Both the position numbers and the translations under genes were made by a program. DNA of 5,417 nucleotides from Lachnospiraceae bacterium (lineage in GTDB: Bacteria > Bacillota_A > Clostridia > Lachnospirales > Lachnospiraceae), in contig JAFZAZ010000010.1 in NCBI GenBank assembly GCA_017561985.1, positions 1 to 5,417 of the forward strand, in the 5' to 3' direction. Below, in pieces: positions 1 to 5,388 of this stretch (within the stretch, counting starts at the first letter, position 1; each line of letters begins with the position of its first letter). Under the pieces are notes generated by a model. That model was given only the letters and a program-made list of their open reading frames with translations, made no database searches and was not told the origin of the DNA.

Positions 1-622
1 CGGGCTCGCCGATCAGCACAGGGTTATTTTTCGTCTTTCGGGAGAGGATCCGCACGACGTTGCGGATCTCCGAATCACGGCCGATGACCGGGTCAAGCTT
101 CTGTGCCTTCGCGCGCTCCACGAGGTCGTAGCCGTATTTGCCGAGGCTGTCGTACGTCGCCTCGGGGTTGTCGGTCGTAACGGCCTTGTTGCCGCGGACT
201 TCCGCGAGCACCGCAAGAAAACGGTCACGATCGATGCCGAAGCTTCGAAGCACGCCCGCCAGGTCACGCCCGCTGTTTTTCAAAATACTAAGGAAGAGAT
301 GCTCGACGCTCACATACGCATCGCCCATCGCCTTCGCCTCATCCTCGGCGTACATGAGCGCCTTATTGAGATCCTGCGAAACCGCGAGGTTTGCGCCCTG
401 CACCTTCGGCATGCGCTCGATGAGCCCGCGCACCTGCGCCTCAAACACTTCCGTCACGATCCCCATCTTCTCGAGAAGCTTCGGGATCAGTCCCTCGCCG
501 TCCGCGACCATCGCGTACAGAAGATGCTCAGGCCGAAGCTCGGGATTGCCGTATTCATATGCCGATTTCTCCGCCGCCTGAACGGCTTCCATCGACTTCT
601 GCGTAAATTTGTTGATGTTCAT
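1..622 (-). CDS. clpB: ATP-dependent chaperone ClpB, N-terminal part (cut by window edge)
   Basis: ClpB is a cytosolic AAA+ disaggregase that, with DnaK, threads aggregated proteins through a hexameric ring. Reading the minus strand from ATG at 622-620 gives 207 codons beginning [15 protein letters not shown], typical of ClpB. Two Clp-N repeats lie at about residues 5-70 and 80-145. The linker and start of the first AAA+ domain follow, with [12 protein letters not shown] at 175-186 and [12 protein letters not shown] at 196-207. The window ends one residue into the expected GEPGVGKT Walker A motif, so no catalytic residue is visible. The start is fixed by GGAGG (633-629) six bases upstream. 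The second Clp-N repeat and the NKFTQ start argue for ClpB over ClpC/ClpA. The gene is divergent from the lipoprotein gene. No CIRCE or tandem CtsR site was seen upstream, unlike many Firmicute clp genes. Confidence 0.95.
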   Translation of the reverse strand, partial: MNINKFTQKSMEAVQAAEKSAYEYGNPELRPEHLLYAMVADGEGLIPKLLEKMGIVTEVFEAQVRGLIERMPKVQGANLAVSQDLNKALMYAEDEAKAMGDAYVSVEHLFLSILKNSGRDLAGVLRSFGIDRDRFLAVLAEVRGNKAVTTDNPEATYDSLGKYGYDLVERAKAQKLDPVIGRDSEIRNVVRILSRKTKNNPVLIGEP

Positions 623-638
623 ACATTGCCTCCGTTCC

Positions 639-663
639 GGCGCCCCGCTTTCCTCCGGGCGCC
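639..663 (-). promoter_or_regulatory. GC-rich leader hairpin just upstream of the clpB ribosome binding site
   Basis: On the minus strand GGCGCCCG (663-656) can pair with CGGGGCGCC (647-639), giving an 8-bp stem with one bulged G. The 8-base loop, GAGGAAAG, itself resembles a Shine-Dalgarno sequence. The stem ends five bases before the true GGAGG of clpB (633-629), so the true site stays exposed. It may stabilise the 5' end or affect ribosome loading. Pairing is seen in the sequence; function is inferred. No U-run follows, so it is not a terminator. Confidence 0.4.
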
Positions 664-708
664 CTTTCTTCTCCTCTTTTTCTGTTTGTCTGTTCTATTA
701 CATCTATA

Positions 709-737
709 ACAATATCACAACATTTCGGAAAATGCAA
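709..737 (-). promoter_or_regulatory. Candidate clpB promoter (sigma-A type, extended -10)
   Basis: On the minus strand TTGCAT (737-732) is followed after 17 bases by TATTGT (714-709), and TGA directly before the -10 makes an extended -10. Transcription would start near 702, giving a leader of about 80 bases that includes the 639-663 hairpin. The -35 and spacer overlap one copy of the 15-base element that recurs upstream of the sigma-factor gene, so a bound protein there would block or modulate this promoter. Confidence 0.45.
723..737. repeat. Third copy of the shared intergenic element, upstream of clpB
   Basis: The 15 bases TTTCGGAAAATGCAA here are identical to those at 3616-3630, and the inner 13 match the inverted copy at 3578-3590. 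The copy overlaps the predicted -35 and spacer of the clpB promoter. A shorter 9-base core, CGGAAAATG, recurs nearby at 774-782. Confidence 0.5.
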
Positions 738-779
738 GCATTTTTCGCGGTCCTCCCGCAATTTCTGTTCCCGCGGAAA

Positions 780-820
780 ATGTAATACAAATGTAACCTT
801 TTGGGCACTAGCTATGTAAC
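780..820. promoter_or_regulatory. Three ATGTAA(C) / (G)TTACAT boxes in the clpB-lipoprotein intergenic region
   Basis: ATGTAAT at 780-786 and ATGTAAC at 791-797 and 814-820 are in direct orientation. Their starts are 11 and 23 bases apart, about one and two helical turns. On the minus strand the first pair reads TTACAT-N5-TTACAT, the geometry expected of OmpR/PhoB-family response regulators that bind side by side on one DNA face. They lie just upstream of the -10 of the lipoprotein gene and about 45-80 bases upstream of the clpB -35. The regulator is not identified. Confidence 0.35.
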
Positions 821-827
821 ATTTCTG

Positions 828-836
828 TGGTATACT
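828..836 (+). promoter_or_regulatory. Candidate extended -10 promoter of the lipoprotein gene
   Basis: TGGTATACT gives a TATACT -10 hexamer (831-836) preceded by TGn, an extended -10. No good -35 lies 16-18 bases upstream, which fits a promoter relying on the extended -10 or on an activator at the neighbouring TTACAT-type boxes. Transcription would start near 843, leaving about 50 bases of leader before the start codon at 892. Confidence 0.45.
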
Positions 837-852
837 TCCCCCATAAGAATAA

Positions 853-868
853 GCGAAGACTTCTTCGC
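853..868. promoter_or_regulatory. 7-bp dyad in the lipoprotein leader
   Basis: GCGAAGA (853-859) and TCTTCGC (862-868) are perfect inverted repeats separated by two bases. The site lies just downstream of the predicted transcription start and 23 bases before the start codon. As DNA it has the shape of a repressor operator for a dimeric protein. As RNA the 2-base gap is too tight for the full stem, so the innermost pairs would have to open. No regulator can be named. Confidence 0.3.
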
Positions 869-891
869 GGGATCATATGGGGGATTCTTAT

Positions 892-2478
892 ATGAAAAAA
901 ATGCGACTTATCATTTCCGTGCCGGTTCTGGTAGCGCTTCTTTGTGCATTCACGCTCACGGCGCTGACCGGCTGCGATTCCGGATCCGATTCTCCGAAAA
1001 ATGACTCGAAAGCTCCGACCGCAACCGCCGTACCGACCGGGCACATCACCGCGACGGAACCGCCGACCGCCGCTGTCACGCCGACCGAAGCAGCAACGCC
1101 GACCGCGGCGCCGACGGACTCCGTGACTCCTACGGTGACTCCCGTCGTCTCGGACCGGATCGACTACGGCGATCTCACACAATACCTCGGAATGAAGGCC
1201 TCGACGCTGATCGAAAAGATCGGCTGCGACTATGAGTATGTCTACAGGGGAGACAGCTCTCTGTACGAGACATCCGGCTCGATCCACTTCGACGATTTCG
1301 CCGAATTCCTGTATCCGGACTGCACCGAAACATTTGACACGTCCCTGGAGACCATGATTGTGCGCGTGAAGCCGAACAAGAACCGCGAGATCAAAATGTC
1401 GATCGGAAACGGGCTCGACACCTTCATGACCTATTCGCAGCTCCGCACTGCTCTCGGCAGCGCAATAATCGGCGAGCCGGAATACAGCTCCGAGTACGGC
1501 GCATACATATTCTCCTGCGGCAAGGGCGGCTACCGCTATGTGTTCCGCTGGATGCAGACTGCGCCGGGTGCCGACGAGCGACCGACCGCGATCGAGATCT
1601 CCGAGAGCGGCCTGAACTGGGTTTTTGAAGATATGCTTGCGTCCCGCATGGCACGTTTCCGTGAAGGTTTCACCGACTCCCTGCAGGAACACCGCGACAA
1701 TATGCTGAACAGTCTTCGCGATGCGTATGAATCCGCTCCGGTGGCAAGCTGCTCGTTTCTGGCATATATCAGGTTTGATGACCTCACGCTTGTGACCGTG
1801 TATGAGGCCGGTGTCTACGGCCGCCCGCTGACGATCGACGAGAAGACTTTCAAATGCGGTCTTCCCGATCCGACGGTCGAATGCTTCCAGTACGCACTGG
1901 TCGCACAGTACACCGACAAAAACGGAAAGATCGTTGAAAGCGTCTACCCGATAACGACGATGATCACCGGCGATGACACGCAGAGAACTCACGTAACCTT
2001 CAGCACCGTAACCCCGGATACGCCCCTGGATGACTGGCCGAACCCGGACATCCGTGAACTGTGCAAGATCGACAATGGCAGCAAAGGCCCCAACGAAAGA
2101 ATTCTGGTCGCTCATATTTACCGCGATTCGGAAAATGACAGCTACCGCTACGGAAACGTCTCCTATTTTACGGAGTACGGTCAGCCGATCCTCGACAAAA
2201 CATATATCGAGCTGACCACCAACAGCGGCGGCTACAGCCAGATGGACTGCACATTTGCCGACAAAACGATGCTCGGCGAGAACGGCTATCCCGTGGTCGA
2301 CAAGGGAAAGACCAAAAACAACGATTGTTCCATCTCCTGGGAGAAACAGCAGGTGTCCGATTTCACATACAGTATATCCCTCTCGGGCAGCGTCACCACG
2401 TCGGATACGCAGTACGATTATATCTACCTTGTCTACAAAGGCTGTGTCATAGTCGTCTACTCGGAATTCTATTATTAA
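892..2478 (+). CDS. Large secreted lipoprotein of unknown function
   Basis: I do not recognise this family. The 528-residue product starts MKKMRLII with a hydrophobic signal segment (about 6-26) ending in the lipobox LTGC, with Cys28 the predicted lipid-modified residue. It should be an exported protein anchored to the outer face of the membrane. Residues 29-87 form a low-complexity Thr/Pro/Ala linker (repeats such as TPTEAATPTAAPT), a stalk common in clostridial surface lipoproteins. The remaining ~440 residues look globular and rich in Tyr, Asp and Ser; the mature part has ten further cysteines, unusual for an exported protein of an anaerobe and possibly paired. The region around 230-270 looks helical and charged. 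The start at 892 is preferred over the in-frame ATG at 877 because GGGGGA (879-884) lies seven bases before it and the signal peptide then begins MKK. It is monocistronic, with its own terminator. Confidence 0.8.
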   Translation: MKKMRLIISVPVLVALLCAFTLTALTGCDSGSDSPKNDSKAPTATAVPTGHITATEPPTAAVTPTEAATPTAAPTDSVTPTVTPVVSDRIDYGDLTQYLGMKASTLIEKIGCDYEYVYRGDSSLYETSGSIHFDDFAEFLYPDCTETFDTSLETMIVRVKPNKNREIKMSIGNGLDTFMTYSQLRTALGSAIIGEPEYSSEYGAYIFSCGKGGYRYVFRWMQTAPGADERPTAIEISESGLNWVFEDMLASRMARFREGFTDSLQEHRDNMLNSLRDAYESAPVASCSFLAYIRFDDLTLVTVYEAGVYGRPLTIDEKTFKCGLPDPTVECFQYALVAQYTDKNGKIVESVYPITTMITGDDTQRTHVTFSTVTPDTPLDDWPNPDIRELCKIDNGSKGPNERILVAHIYRDSENDSYRYGNVSYFTEYGQPILDKTYIELTTNSGGYSQMDCTFADKTMLGENGYPVVDKGKTKNNDCSISWEKQQVSDFTYSISLSGSVTTSDTQYDYIYLVYKGCVIVVYSEFYY

Positions 2479-2510
2479 AAGGGCTCCGGTCCCGCAGTAA
2501 CAACACAGAT

Positions 2511-2544
2511 AACACCCGAAGCAGCAATGGTTCGGGTGTTTTTT
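2511..2544 (+). terminator. Rho-independent terminator after the lipoprotein gene
   Basis: AACACCCGAA (2511-2520) pairs perfectly with TTCGGGTGTT (2531-2540) around a 10-base loop, and six T residues run from 2539 to 2544. It lies 33 bases after the lipoprotein stop codon and directly before the corA promoter, so it separates the two transcription units. Confidence 0.85.
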
Positions 2545-2546
2545 CG

Positions 2547-2576
2547 TTGCAAAACGGATGCGCTTAAGAGTATAAT
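2547..2576 (+). promoter_or_regulatory. Consensus-like promoter of corA
   Basis: TTGCAA (2547-2552) and a perfect TATAAT (2571-2576) are 18 bases apart, a good housekeeping-sigma promoter. Transcription would start near 2583, about 33 bases before the corA start codon, leaving no room for a magnesium riboswitch in the leader. Confidence 0.7.
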
Positions 2577-2615
2577 ATCACCAGCAACCGCCCTTACGGC
2601 AGAAAGGACGCACGA

Positions 2616-3533
2616 ATGTATTACCAGATCAGAAACACGCTGACCGAGTGCAGCGCCGAAGATATCGGAAACCGCAAGGTCCCGTACGTAGCCAACATCA
2701 CGCTGGAGGAGTTTGAGGCCAGGAAGGACCTCTTCGACATGGGAATCGACCTCGATCTCGAGGCGGAGGGCGACGACATCACGGACATTCAGGTGAACTA
2801 CGACTCTCTGACCGGATGCTTCGCGATTCCGAACCTCACAAGCATCGAGAGCCCGCCGCACACCTTCCTCTTCGCAATCGACGAGCGCGGCATCGTATTC
2901 CTCGACGATGACGGAACGGCGCAGGCGATTCTCGACCGGATCCAGGCGAGCAAACGTTGGAAATTCCCTTCGCTGGAGCGCTTCATCTACGACTTCCTCG
3001 AGGGCATCCTCGCCGGCGACCTCCTCTCTCTCGAAAAATACGAAAAAGAGATGGTGGCGATGGAGGACCGCATTCTCGAAGGCGACCTCGACGATGTCAT
3101 GGAGCGACTTGTGGACATCCGCAGCGAGCTTCTCGACCTGCGCACGCACTACGAGCAGCTGGTCGACCTCGGCCAGGAGCTTGAGGAAAATGAGAACGCC
3201 TTCTTCTCCTCGAAGAACCTTCGCTTCTTCCGCCTCTTCATCGAGCGCACGGAGCGTCTGCAGTCGAACGTGACGGCTCTGCGTGAGCACACGATGCAGA
3301 TCCGCGATCTGTATCACTCGCAGCTCGAGCTTCGGCAGAACCGCAATATGACCTTCCTCACGATCATCGCGACGATCTTCATGCCGTTAACACTGATCAC
3401 CGGCTGGTACGGAATGAATTTTACGCATATGCCCGAGCTGGATTCGCCGTACGCGTACCCGATCGTCGCAGGCGTGTGCCTTTTGATCGTCACGACATGC
3501 CTGATCATTCTCAAGAAGAAAAAATGGTTTTAG
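2616..3533 (+). CDS. corA: CorA-family magnesium/divalent cation transporter
   Basis: CorA proteins are pentameric inner-membrane channels for Mg2+ (and Co2+/Ni2+) with a large cytoplasmic funnel. The 305-residue product has an acidic, helical N-terminal domain (about 1-240). This includes a long charged stretch around 140-240 matching the stalk helices. Two membrane segments follow, at about 246-264 and 281-299. The signature YGMNF (GMN at 266-268) sits at the end of the first segment, followed by the acidic loop HMPEL expected of CorA, and the protein ends in a lysine-rich tail (KKKKWF). Length and architecture are normal for the family. AAAGGA (2603-2608) seven bases before the ATG supports the start. 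The gene is a single transcription unit between two terminators. The GMN motif alone does not separate a Mg2+ importer from a Zn2+/other-metal relative such as ZntB, so the ion is inferred. Confidence 0.92.
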   Translation: MYYQIRNTLTECSAEDIGNRKVPYVANITLEEFEARKDLFDMGIDLDLEAEGDDITDIQVNYDSLTGCFAIPNLTSIESPPHTFLFAIDERGIVFLDDDGTAQAILDRIQASKRWKFPSLERFIYDFLEGILAGDLLSLEKYEKEMVAMEDRILEGDLDDVMERLVDIRSELLDLRTHYEQLVDLGQELEENENAFFSSKNLRFFRLFIERTERLQSNVTALREHTMQIRDLYHSQLELRQNRNMTFLTIIATIFMPLTLITGWYGMNFTHMPELDSPYAYPIVAGVCLLIVTTCLIILKKKKWF

Positions 3534-3547
3534 AACATTGACCTTTC

Positions 3548-3576
3548 GGGCGCAGGGATTCCACCTGCGCCCTTTT
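3548..3576 (+). terminator. Rho-independent terminator after corA
   Basis: GGGCGCAGG (3548-3556) pairs with CCTGCGCCC (3564-3572), a perfect 9-bp GC-rich stem with a 7-base loop, followed by four T residues. It begins 15 bases after the corA stop. The short T-run suggests it may be less efficient than the other two terminators here. Confidence 0.75.
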
Positions 3577-3577
3577 G

Positions 3578-3629
3578 TGCATTTTCCGAACGATGCGAAA
3601 CTTTATTTTTCTTTTTTTCGGAAAATGCA
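3578..3629. repeat. 13-bp inverted repeat upstream of the sigma-factor gene
   Basis: TGCATTTTCCGAA (3578-3590) and TTCGGAAAATGCA (3617-3629) are perfect inverted repeats 26 bases apart. They lie between the corA terminator and the sigma-factor gene. The right arm extends to a 15-base match (3616-3630) with the clpB upstream region. The spacer and flanks are T-rich (run at 3612-3618). It may be a paired binding site for a dimeric regulator or a promoter element of the sigma operon; a confident promoter could not be assigned in this 160-base gap. Confidence 0.55.
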
Positions 3630-3680
3630 ACCTCCGCAAAACGGATGTCGAATGATAGTGTGAGGGAAGAAAATAACTTA

Positions 3681-3695
3681 CGGAGGCAATGTATG
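3681..3695 (+). promoter_or_regulatory. Ribosome binding site that fixes the sigma-factor start
   Basis: CGGAGGCAATGTATG places GGAGG (3682-3686) six bases before ATG 3693. An in-frame ATG at 3645 has no such site and would put GGAGG inside the coding region, so 3693 is chosen. The same 17-base string from 3680 to 3696 also occurs at the clpB start on the minus strand. Confidence 0.8.
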
Positions 3696-4250
3696 ACTGA
3701 CGCAGAGATTGTTGAGCTGTATTTTCAGCGGGATGAGCGGGCGATCCGGGAGACAATGAATCGGTACCACCGGTACCTGACGAAGGTCGCCATGCAGATT
3801 TTGGGGGATGAACAGGATGCGGAGGAATGCGTGAACGACGCGTACCTATCCGCCTGGAATTCCATGCCGGACTACCGGCCGGAAGTCCTGTCCGCCTACC
3901 TCATCAAAATTACACGGCAGAAGGCAATCGATAAGCTGCGCTATCGGCAGCGGCAGAAGCGTCAGGGTTCGGAATACGCGGTTTCCTTTGAAGAACTCGG
4001 CGATGTCATCGAAGATACGACGTCCGCGATCGCGGAGCCGGATGACAACAGTCTGAATGAGGCGATTGCCCGGTTTCTTAAGGATCTGTCACCGGACGCC
4101 AGACATCTGTTTCTCGGAAGATATTTCTATTTCGACTCTCTCAAAGATACGGCGTCGTACTGCGGCATGAGCGAATCGAAGGCCAAGAGTATGCTTCACC
4201 GCACGCGCCGGAAACTGAAGAAGTTTCTGAAGAAGGAGGGCTTATTATGA
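3693..4250 (+). CDS. ECF-type RNA polymerase sigma factor
   Basis: This 185-residue protein has the two-domain plan of sigma-70 ECF factors, which direct RNA polymerase to a small stress or envelope regulon. Region 2 spans about 23-90; its -10 recognition and core-binding segment includes DAEECVNDAYLSAWNSMP (42-59) and ITRQKAIDKLR (73-83). A short acidic linker (about 100-120) follows. Region 4 spans about 122-180, with a helix-turn-helix around 148-175 (DSLKDTASYCGMSESKAKSMLHRTRRKL) reading the -35 element. Regions 1 and 3 are absent, as expected. Its stop codon overlaps the next start in ATGA, so the partner protein is translationally coupled. The specific ECF subgroup and target promoters cannot be told from the sequence; self-activation is common in the family but not shown here. 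Confidence 0.92.
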   Translation: MTDAEIVELYFQRDERAIRETMNRYHRYLTKVAMQILGDEQDAEECVNDAYLSAWNSMPDYRPEVLSAYLIKITRQKAIDKLRYRQRQKRQGSEYAVSFEELGDVIEDTTSAIAEPDDNSLNEAIARFLKDLSPDARHLFLGRYFYFDSLKDTASYCGMSESKAKSMLHRTRRKLKKFLKKEGLL

Positions 4251-5215
4251 ATAGAGAGCAATTCTTTAACGCCATCGGCAACACCGATGAGACTATGCTG
4301 AAAGAGACCGAGCAGCTTCGGATGAACGCCGCAAAGCAGGATTCGCCCAAGGTGCTCACGTTGGTTAAATCGAACTCCCGCGCCCGCAGAAGGCTGCTGG
4401 TGGTTCTTGCCGCCTGCCTGATCCTCGGACTGGGAACGCTTGCCGCGTATGCAGCCGGACTGATCGGCCGAAGCGGCAATGTCACCACCGGAACCGACGG
4501 CGAGGGCCGCGCTAACATGATTTTCGAGACGACTGTCGACATGCGCATCCCGCTTTCGGAGATCAAGGGTGACGTCAAGGATTCCACGCAGAACATGCTT
4601 GAGTACTGGCGCCGCGACAACCACACACAGGAGTTTACGACTCCCGATCCGCGCGCGTCGCAGGACGGCTTTTATCTGCCGATCACCACGTCCGATCCCG
4701 GTTCTCACGCTCAGGCATTCTCCACTCTGGCTGACGCCGCAGCGTACATCGGATACGACAAACTCACTCTTCCGCAGTTCAGCGCATCTCCGATCGCACT
4801 GTACGTATGGTCTTCCGGTATTAACAAAAACCCCGACGAGACCACTGAGCCGGATTACCGCCTCGGAAGAGTCACTCTCCGCGCTACGTTCAAGATCAAC
4901 GGCGTATACGCCTACAGCAGCGCAACCCTTACCACTGACGAGCTGCTTGGCTCCACCAACATCACCGAGTCCAGAATCACCAACGGCGACGGCACTGACT
5001 ATGCATTCGTCTCCGATACGGTGGTCGCAAACGGACGTGAGTTCTGGGTTGTAACGACGATCGACCGCAACAACCCCGACTCCACGCACAACGCGAAGGA
5101 AGTCATCTGGGTTGAGGATCAGGTGGAATACCGCCTTCAGCTCTACTATGAATCGAGTGATCAGGCTGTTGCCGACCAGATCATGCAGGACTGGATGAAC
5201 AGTTTCGGCAATTGA
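4247..5215 (+). CDS. Single-pass membrane protein, probable anti-sigma factor or sensor for the ECF sigma factor
   Basis: The 322-residue product has a short charged cytoplasmic N-terminus (1-49), one membrane segment (about 50-73, after an arginine-rich RARRR) and an extracytoplasmic domain of about 250 residues. This is the layout of membrane-bound anti-sigma factors that hold the sigma factor until an outside signal arrives. The start overlaps the sigma-factor stop (ATGA), with AAGGAGGG (4233-4240) six bases upstream, so the two are made together. The cytoplasmic part lacks the HxxxCxxC zinc anti-sigma motif, so sigma binding is inferred from context only. The C-terminal ~100 residues, ending WVEDQVEYRLQLYYES then a short helix, resemble the DUF4367-type domain found at the end of such clostridial partner proteins; this is from memory of the pattern. 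It could instead be a sensor or a regulon member with no sigma-binding role. Confidence 0.75.
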   Translation: MNREQFFNAIGNTDETMLKETEQLRMNAAKQDSPKVLTLVKSNSRARRRLLVVLAACLILGLGTLAAYAAGLIGRSGNVTTGTDGEGRANMIFETTVDMRIPLSEIKGDVKDSTQNMLEYWRRDNHTQEFTTPDPRASQDGFYLPITTSDPGSHAQAFSTLADAAAYIGYDKLTLPQFSASPIALYVWSSGINKNPDETTEPDYRLGRVTLRATFKINGVYAYSSATLTTDELLGSTNITESRITNGDGTDYAFVSDTVVANGREFWVVTTIDRNNPDSTHNAKEVIWVEDQVEYRLQLYYESSDQAVADQIMQDWMNSFGN

Positions 5216-5242
5216 TCACGAGCACTTCCCCTATCATAGTGA

Positions 5243-5277
5243 AAGAGGGTATCGTTTCGATACCCTCTTCTTTTTTT
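5243..5277 (+). terminator. Strong Rho-independent terminator of the sigma operon
   Basis: AAGAGGGTATC (5243-5253) pairs with GATACCCTCTT (5259-5269); one more G-C pair can close a 3-base loop. A run of seven T residues (5271-5277) follows. It ends the two-gene operon 27 bases after its last stop and also shields the neighbouring insertion sequence from readthrough. Confidence 0.9.
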
Positions 5278-5322
5278 GTCGGTGAATTATACTTTCAAGT
5301 GCAACACCTAAATAAAATAGAA

Positions 5323-5388
5323 GTTCATACGAATCTCGTGTAGAATGAAGTTACCACACAACAAAAAACACGGGAGAATCGTATGAAC
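5323..5388 (+). promoter_or_regulatory. Inverted repeat that would bury the transposase ribosome binding site and start codon
   Basis: GTTCATACGA (5323-5332) pairs perfectly with TCGTATGAAC (5379-5388). After one A-A mismatch the stem continues TCTC with GAGA (5334-5337 with 5374-5377), then GTG with CAC (5338-5340 with 5369-5371) past a two-G bulge. The right arm contains the GGGAG ribosome binding site (5372-5376) and the ATG (5383-5385). In RNA that reads in from outside, both would be paired. A possible -10, TAGAAT (5341-5346), lies in the loop, so an internally started transcript would lack the left arm; its -35 is poor. Confidence 0.65.

Noticed and set aside
138..709. Two overlapping plus-strand open frames of 147 and 136 codons
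   Set aside because: Both are antisense to the unmistakable ClpB N-terminal coding sequence.
623..800. CIRCE (HrcA) or tandem CtsR operator before clpB
   Set aside because: No TTAGCACTC-N9-GAGTGCTAA or tandem GGTCAAA heptads were found on either strand by reading.
808..2115. 435-codon open frame on the minus strand
   Set aside because: It lies antisense within the lipoprotein gene, which has a signal peptide, lipobox, ribosome binding site and terminator. The translation is arginine/valine-rich with no recognisable domain, as expected of a shadow frame in GC-rich DNA.
2549..2560. GCAAAACGGATG repeated at 3636-3647, before both corA and the sigma gene
   Set aside because: One pair of identical 12-mers is roughly expected by chance in a window of this length, and the two copies sit differently relative to any promoter.
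2583..2615. Magnesium riboswitch (M-box/ykoK) before corA
   Set aside because: The predicted leader is only about 33 bases, far too short.
2475..3317. 280-codon open frame on the minus strand
   Set aside because: It is antisense to corA, whose family motifs are clear; it has no ribosome binding site at its start and runs through the lipoprotein terminator.
3645..3692. Earlier in-frame start for the sigma factor
   Set aside because: It would add 16 residues that do not fit the family and would place the strong GGAGG site inside the gene; no ribosome binding site precedes 3645.
4196..5089. 297-codon open frame on the minus strand
   Set aside because: It is antisense to the coupled membrane protein, and its translation shows no domain or signal.
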